Below, in pieces: positions 41,126 through 44,586 of a stretch of DNA of 44,586 bases. The stretch's first letter is position 1; each line of letters begins with the position of its first letter. The stretch lies in NCBI GenBank assembly GCA_947073765.1, contig CAMTMZ010000021.1, positions 1 to 44,586 of the forward strand, written 5' to 3'. The translations under genes were made by a program, and so were the position numbers. Below the pieces are notes generated by a model. It saw only the letters and a list, made by a program, of their open reading frames with translations, was not told the origin of the DNA and did no database searches. Source of the DNA: an uncultured Bacillota bacterium. GTDB lineage: Bacteria > Bacillota > Clostridia > Oscillospirales > Oscillospiraceae.

Positions 41126-41924
41126 TTTCATAGACCTCCGCATGGACGGCAGACAGGCACATCTCCACCTCCGGAAACGCCTTGGACAGACGGCTGACCA
41201 GAGGGGCGCACACCACGTTTTCCGTGGGGAAGTGGCCAGCGTCCATCAGGTTTAGCCCCAGGGCCTTGGCATCCAGGAACTGGTTATATTTCAGGTCGGC
41301 GGTGACAAAGGTATCACAACCCTGGGTCAGGGCGTCCTCCAGCATGGAACCACAGGCCCCGCCTCCCACCGCCACCTTTTCCACCGGTCTGCCCCCGTCC
41401 ACATAGCGCACGGAGACAGAACCCAGCTTCTCCTTGACAAAGGACGCGTAGTCCCCGGCGGACAGGCCAGGCTGATGGGCCATTCCCACCCGGCCGATGC
41501 CGTAGGGTCTGCCCTTCTCATCCGTCCCCGCCTGGCACAGCTGGCCGATTCCTGTTAGCCCCAGGGCCTGCGCCAGACAGCCGTTTACACCGCCATGAGC
41601 GGCGTCCAGATTGGTGTGCGCACAGATGGCGGCAATTTTGTATTCCGCAAGGGCCAACAGCACCCGGCCAGTGAGCGTCCCATCGGTAATGGACTTCAAC
41701 GGATGGAAAATCACCGGATGGTGCGCTACAATCAGCTCCGCCCCCAGGCCCGCGGCCTCCACCACCACTTCCGGAGTGATGTCCAGACTTACCAGCACCC
41801 TGGTGACCTTCCGGTCTCCCCGGCCCACCAAGAAACCGGCGTTATCGAAGTCCTCCTGGATATCAAAGGGGGCAATCCCGTCAATAAACTGGTAAATATC
41901 TCCTACTTCTGCCACTTCTCCCAC
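41118..41924 (-). CDS. Nif3-like dinuclear metal center protein
   Basis: A 268-residue member of the NIF3/YqfO family. Motifs: DNAGFLVG, VAHHPVIFHPLKSI, CAHTNLDAAHGGVN and the C-terminal DAGHFPTENV; the His and Asp residues hold two metal ions. It overlaps trmK by 22 nt; this pair is common in Firmicutes. The short form is without the inserted PII-like domain of Bacillus YqfO. Confidence 0.93.
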   Translation of the reverse strand: MGEVAEVGDIYQFIDGIAPFDIQEDFDNAGFLVGRGDRKVTRVLVSLDITPEVVVEAAGLGAELIVAHHPVIFHPLKSITDGTLTGRVLLALAEYKIAAICAHTNLDAAHGGVNGCLAQALGLTGIGQLCQAGTDEKGRPYGIGRVGMAHQPGLSAGDYASFVKEKLGSVSVRYVDGGRPVEKVAVGGGACGSMLEDALTQGCDTFVTADLKYNQFLDAKALGLNLMDAGHFPTENVVCAPLVSRLSKAFPEVEMCLSAVHAEVYENV

Positions 41925-42607
41925 TCCTTTTTCATGTCGATTAGGCCGCTGAGAACTTCCTCCAGCGCCTGTCGGCGGGCAAGCACGTCCACTCCTCTGG
42001 CCAGGGCCATTCCATCCAAGGCCCGCCTGGTCCTAACCATCCACTGGTCCAGCCACATTCCCCGCAGGGGTGTATCCTCATTTTTCCCTGCCCACAGCTG
42101 GGCCGGGGACTGCACCTCCATCTTCCCCGCCCGAACGGACAGCGCCGCATAAAGCGCCCTCCCCTCCCGGGCCAGCCGCTCCTCTTGAATGGCGAAGCCG
42201 TTCTTCTCCAGCCATCCCCGCAGGTCAGGAAAGGAGGACATAGGCTGGAGGATGAGGGGAATGTCTTGTTCTCTGACCCAGGGGGCAGCAGACAAAATGG
42301 CCGCGATGGTCTCTCCGCCCATGCCCGCAATGACTGCCGCGTCCACTTCGCAGGGCTGTACGCCTGTCAGCCCGTCACACAGACGGAAGGCCACTTTGCC
42401 TGTGAGTCCGTACTCCCGCACCGTGGCCCGGGCCCGGTCCAGGGGACCTTGGCGCAGATCGGCGGCCAGGGCCCAGGGGATTTTCCCCTCCAGAATCAGA
42501 GCCGAGGGGAGATAAGCATGGTCAGTGCCCACATCGACCAGCCGGGCCCCTAGTGGGACCAGTTCCCCCACCATCCGCAGACGGGGGGACAGCTCCGGTC
42601 CCCTCAT
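41903..42607 (-). CDS. trmK: tRNA (adenine-22-N1)-methyltransferase TrmK
   Basis: Methylates A22 of tRNA. The 234-residue protein begins LSPRLRMVGELVPLGARLVD, with the SAM site VDVGTDHAYLP, then AGMGGETIAAIL and LILQPMSSFPDLRGWL. It overlaps the flavoprotein gene by 4 nt (ATGA) and the Nif3-like gene by 22 nt. Confidence 0.94.
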   Translation of the reverse strand: MRGPELSPRLRMVGELVPLGARLVDVGTDHAYLPSALILEGKIPWALAADLRQGPLDRARATVREYGLTGKVAFRLCDGLTGVQPCEVDAAVIAGMGGETIAAILSAAPWVREQDIPLILQPMSSFPDLRGWLEKNGFAIQEERLAREGRALYAALSVRAGKMEVQSPAQLWAGKNEDTPLRGMWLDQWMVRTRRALDGMALARGVDVLARRQALEEVLSGLIDMKKEWEKWQK

Positions 42608-43197
42608 AGCTCCCCCGCCCGGATGGACATCCGGATAGCCTGAGCGAAGTCCCGTACGTCCCGCTCCCGCTCCATATTCATAAAGGGCTCACTCCTTCCC
42701 AAGTCCCGGCGGCAGAACATGCCCATGTACTCCAGCCCCCCGTGGCGGCAGAAGCGCTTCAGCCCCTCCTCCCACAGGCCGGCCCCCTTCTCCGGGGGAT
42801 AGCCGCAGGTAGTGATGGCGGCCAGCCGTCTCCCGGACAGCAGGCTGGGTCCCTTCTCCCTGCCGTAGTTCTTCACCCCGGCATAGATGGCCCGGTCCAG
42901 CAGAGCTTTCATGGGGGCCGTGCAGAAGAATGCGTAAATCGGGGTGGCAGGGACGATGACATCACATCCAGCCATAGCCTTGAAAATTTCCTCAAAATCG
43001 TCGTCCTGGACGCAGCCTGGGCTGTCCAGACAGTCCTGGCAGGACATACATCCCAGGCAGGGGTTCACCATCTTCTCATACAAGGAGACCACCTGTGTCT
43101 CCACCCCCATTACGGCACACTCCTCCAGAAACTGATTCAGGAGGGCGGCGGTGTTCCCGTTCTGTCTCGGACTCCCCATCAATACGAAGAATTTCAT
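42604..43197 (-). CDS. Iron-sulfur flavoprotein, NAD(P)H:FMN oxidoreductase fold
   Basis: A 197-residue flavodoxin-like protein with the FMN loop MGSPRQNGNTAALL near the start and the compact cysteine motif at 47-62: C50-x2-C53-x2-C56-x5-C62, as in Isf proteins that bind a 4Fe-4S cluster. PATPIYAFFCTAPMKALLDR is the second flavin region. The ATG at 43197 has GAGGTG 6 nt upstream; a longer open frame upstream is a shadow. It leads an overlapping four-gene operon with trmK. Confidence 0.9.
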   Translation of the reverse strand: MKFFVLMGSPRQNGNTAALLNQFLEECAVMGVETQVVSLYEKMVNPCLGCMSCQDCLDSPGCVQDDDFEEIFKAMAGCDVIVPATPIYAFFCTAPMKALLDRAIYAGVKNYGREKGPSLLSGRRLAAITTCGYPPEKGAGLWEEGLKRFCRHGGLEYMGMFCRRDLGRSEPFMNMERERDVRDFAQAIRMSIRAGEL

Positions 43198-43263
43198 CCA
43201 TTCCACCTCACCTTCGAACATACGTGCCCATCTTACCACAGAACGCCGTCTGTGTAAAGGGTA

Positions 43264-43298
43264 AACATAACCGCCCTCCTGGGGAGGGCGGTTATGTT
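43264..43298 (-). terminator. Terminator after the DUF1858 gene
   Basis: AACATAACCGCCCTCC (43264-43279) pairs exactly with GGAGGGCGGTTATGTT (43283-43298) around 3 nt: a 16-bp perfect stem. Confidence 0.85.
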
Positions 43299-43496
43299 TT
43301 ATTTTCCGATGAGTTTGTTGATTTTGTCCAGAAGTTCGTTTACGTCCACACCATGGACAGCGCAGGCCTGCTCCACGGTCTCCCCCTGGGAGGCCGGGCA
43401 TCCCAGGCAGTGCATGCCGATGCCCATAAAGATGGGGGCAGCCTGGGGAGCAATCTTCAAAATATCGCCAATGATGGTGTCTTTGTTGATGGTCAT
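43299..43496 (-). CDS. DUF1858 small cysteine protein
   Basis: A 65-residue protein of the DUF1858 family: ILKIAPQAAPIFMGIGMHCLG, with Cys30, Cys33 (CLGC) and Cys45. Such proteins may work in redox or metal handling; the family is found fused to hybrid cluster-like or redox partners, but function is unknown. ATG at 43496 with GGAGGG 7 nt upstream. It has its own promoter and terminator, next to the iron-sulfur flavoprotein gene. Confidence 0.9.
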   Translation of the reverse strand: MTINKDTIIGDILKIAPQAAPIFMGIGMHCLGCPASQGETVEQACAVHGVDVNELLDKINKLIGK

Positions 43497-43531
43497 AGTT
43501 GATCCCTCCATTTATCTTTAGGTATGGGGAT

Positions 43532-43560
43532 AGTATAACCGATAGCAAGTCTTTTTGCAA
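43532..43560 (-). promoter_or_regulatory. Promoter of the DUF1858 gene
   Basis: On the minus strand TTGCAA (43555-43560), 17-bp spacer, TATACT (43532-43537). Confidence 0.72.
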
Positions 43561-43572
43561 TGAATTTTTTTC

Positions 43573-43601
43573 TTTCCTTTTGGGAAAACCAGCGGTATAA
43601 T
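43573..43601 (+). promoter_or_regulatory. Promoter of the YoaK-like gene
   Basis: TATAAT at 43596-43601 is perfect; the -35 position (43573-43578, TTTCCT) is weak. It lies 32 bp before the start codon at 43633. Confidence 0.5.
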
Positions 43602-43632
43602 CAGATGATTTTAAAAATAAGGATCTGATGCC

Positions 43633-44277
43633 ATGAACCAGCAGACCCATCCCGCAGCGGAGCGGCTGCTTCCGGTGGCCCTGCTCACCCTTTCCGGGGG
43701 ACTTCAGGACGCCTACACCTACCTGCGCCGGGGCCAGGTCTTCGCCAACGCTCAGACGGGCAACATCGTCCTGCTGGGCCAAAGTTTGTTTGACGGGGAC
43801 TGGAGCCGGGCAGCCCGCTACCTCCTCCCCATATTGGCCTTCGCCTTTGGAGTGGCGGCAGCGGAATGGATTCGGGTCCGGCGGCCCCGCTGGCAGCGGC
43901 GGGTGCTGATATGGGAGATTCTCCTGCTGTTTCTGGTGGGCTTCATCCCACACTCCCTGGACCAGCTTGCCAACGCTCTGGTCTCCTTCTCCTGCGCGAT
44001 GCAGGTGCAGTCCTTCCGAAAAATGGAGGGCTTCGCCTTCGCCAGCACCATGTGCATCGGCAACCTGCGTAGCGGCATGGAGGCTCTGTGCATTTTCCTG
44101 CGCACCGGAAATTGTCAGGAGCGGAGAAAAGCCCGGCTATACTTCCTTCTGATTCTTCTGTTTGCCCTCGGGGCCGAGACCGGCAGCCTGGCCGCAGAAC
44201 GGCTGGACCTGCCCGCCATCTGGCTGTCCTGTGCTCTATTAGCCGTGGACTTTGTACTGCTTTCCCAGCCGGAATAA
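43633..44277 (+). CDS. YoaK-like membrane protein (DUF1275)
   Basis: A 214-residue protein with about six spans. The start LTLSGGLQDAYTYLRRGQVFANAQTGNIV fits DUF1275 (YoaK), with the typical G-x-x-DA and N-x-Q-T-GN motifs; CAMQVQSFRKMEG and CIGNLRSGMEAL follow. Function is unknown. SD AAGGA lies before the ATG at 43633. Confidence 0.88.
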   Translation: MNQQTHPAAERLLPVALLTLSGGLQDAYTYLRRGQVFANAQTGNIVLLGQSLFDGDWSRAARYLLPILAFAFGVAAAEWIRVRRPRWQRRVLIWEILLLFLVGFIPHSLDQLANALVSFSCAMQVQSFRKMEGFAFASTMCIGNLRSGMEALCIFLRTGNCQERRKARLYFLLILLFALGAETGSLAAERLDLPAIWLSCALLAVDFVLLSQPE

Positions 44278-44279
44278 AG

Positions 44280-44308
44280 AAAAAGTCCGCCTTTCGGCGG
44301 ACTTTTTT
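44280..44308. terminator. Bidirectional terminator
   Basis: GTCCGCC (44285-44291) pairs with GGCGGAC (44296-44302), flanked by A-run and T-run, so it serves the YoaK-like gene and the convergent zinc-ribbon gene. Confidence 0.88.
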
Positions 44309-44319
44309 CCCGGCTTTAA

Positions 44320-44586
44320 TTAGCCCTGCTGCTCACGCATCTTAGCGAAGCAGTCGCTGCAGTAGACGGGCCGGTCAGACTTGGGCTCGAAGGGAACCTT
44401 AGCCTCACCGCCGCAGGCGGCGCAGGTAGCCGTGAAATACTCACGGGGGCCGCGAGCGGCGTTCTTGCGGGCGTCACGGCAGGGCTTGCAGCGCTGGGGC
44501 TCGTTCTGGAAGCCACGCTCCGCATAGAACTCCTGCTCACCAGCGGTAAAGGTGAACTCGTTGCCGCACTCTTTGCATACCAGGAT
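44320..44586 (-). CDS. Zinc-ribbon protein (5' end cut by window edge)
   Basis: The visible 88 residues hold two ribbons: CKECGNEFTFTAGEQEFYAERG followed by CKPC, and CAACG followed by CSDC before the end REQQG. This is the probable zinc-ribbon plus CxxC-x-CxxC layout of a small clostridial protein of unknown function. The start codon lies beyond position 44586, probably very close because the frame begins with ILVCKECG. Confidence 0.85.
   Translation of the reverse strand: MLVCKECGNEFTFTAGEQEFYAERGFQNEPQRCKPCRDARKNAARGPREYFTATCAACGGEAKVPFEPKSDRPVYCSDCFAKMREQQG

Noticed and set aside
39866-41197. A 443-codon plus-strand frame rich in Gln, His, Pro and Lys
   Set aside because: It mirrors the hydrophobic codons of the multi-span membrane protein on the other strand; no start signals.
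43200-43953. N-terminal extension of the flavoprotein gene to a 449-codon frame
   Set aside because: The extension crosses the DUF1858 gene, a terminator and two promoters; a good SD marks the start at 43197.
1-44586. CRISPR array, tRNA or rRNA genes
   Set aside because: No regularly spaced repeats and no cloverleaf or rRNA sequence were recognised on reading; a tRNA search tool was not available.

Overview
The window looks like chromosome of a spore-forming, Gram-positive Clostridia, most likely a gut Oscillospiraceae-type organism (inference). The reasons are a high-GC Firmicutes gene content, strong AGGAGG ribosome binding sites, consensus SigA promoters, spore genes spoVAD/spoVAE, a class I-alpha glutamine synthetase, YqzL next to recO, and a meso-DAP cell wall (MurE DNPR motif, LysA, DapF). 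No rRNA, tRNA or CRISPR was seen.

Layout. (1) 1-1709: the end of an integrative element placed against the 3' end of guaA. It holds a truncated tyrosine integrase, an excisionase-like gene and a divergent XRE-type regulator, separated by a control region with two near-consensus promoters and three copies of an 18-bp repeat. (2) 1710-5709: guaA (lacking most of its glutaminase domain), an RluA-type pseudouridine synthase, the DUF177-rpmF operon and a DUF1266 protein. (3) 5746-9496 (minus): ybeY, a small membrane protein, era, a 66-aa protein, yqzL, recO and a lipoprotein. (4) 9634-11013: spoVAD-spoVAE. (5) 11050-16237 (minus): topA-trmFO-plsX and a small PH/GRAM-like protein. (6) 16361-20830: lysA and glnA divergent from a shared promoter region, then dapF and a SpoU-type rRNA methylase. 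(7) 20812-24379: an MFS transporter, dprA and lrgAB. (8) 24453-37677 (minus): the division and cell wall (dcw) cluster mraZ-rsmH-ftsL-pbp-murE-mraY-ftsW-murG-murA-ftsQ-ftsZ, with no murF, murD, murC, murB or ftsA. (9) 38105-44586: a family 4 uracil-DNA glycosylase, a 61-aa protein, rplS, an overlapping operon (iron-sulfur flavoprotein-trmK-nif3-like-membrane protein), a DUF1858 protein, a YoaK-like protein and a truncated zinc-ribbon protein.

How the parts connect: LysA and DapF handle meso-DAP; MurE adds it to the UDP-MurNAc dipeptide; MraY and MurG make lipid II; FtsW and the PASTA-containing PBP polymerise it at the FtsZ/FtsQ/FtsL septum. MraZ probably controls the cluster through GTGGAG boxes next to its own promoter.

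Most of the window is housekeeping sequence. The points most worth checking are the GMP synthase without a glutaminase catalytic triad, the hairpin that buries the murA ribosome binding site, the three-operator switch of the integrative element, the dyad inside the glnA promoter, and several small uncharacterised proteins inside conserved operons. I did not find a clear multi-gene novel system.
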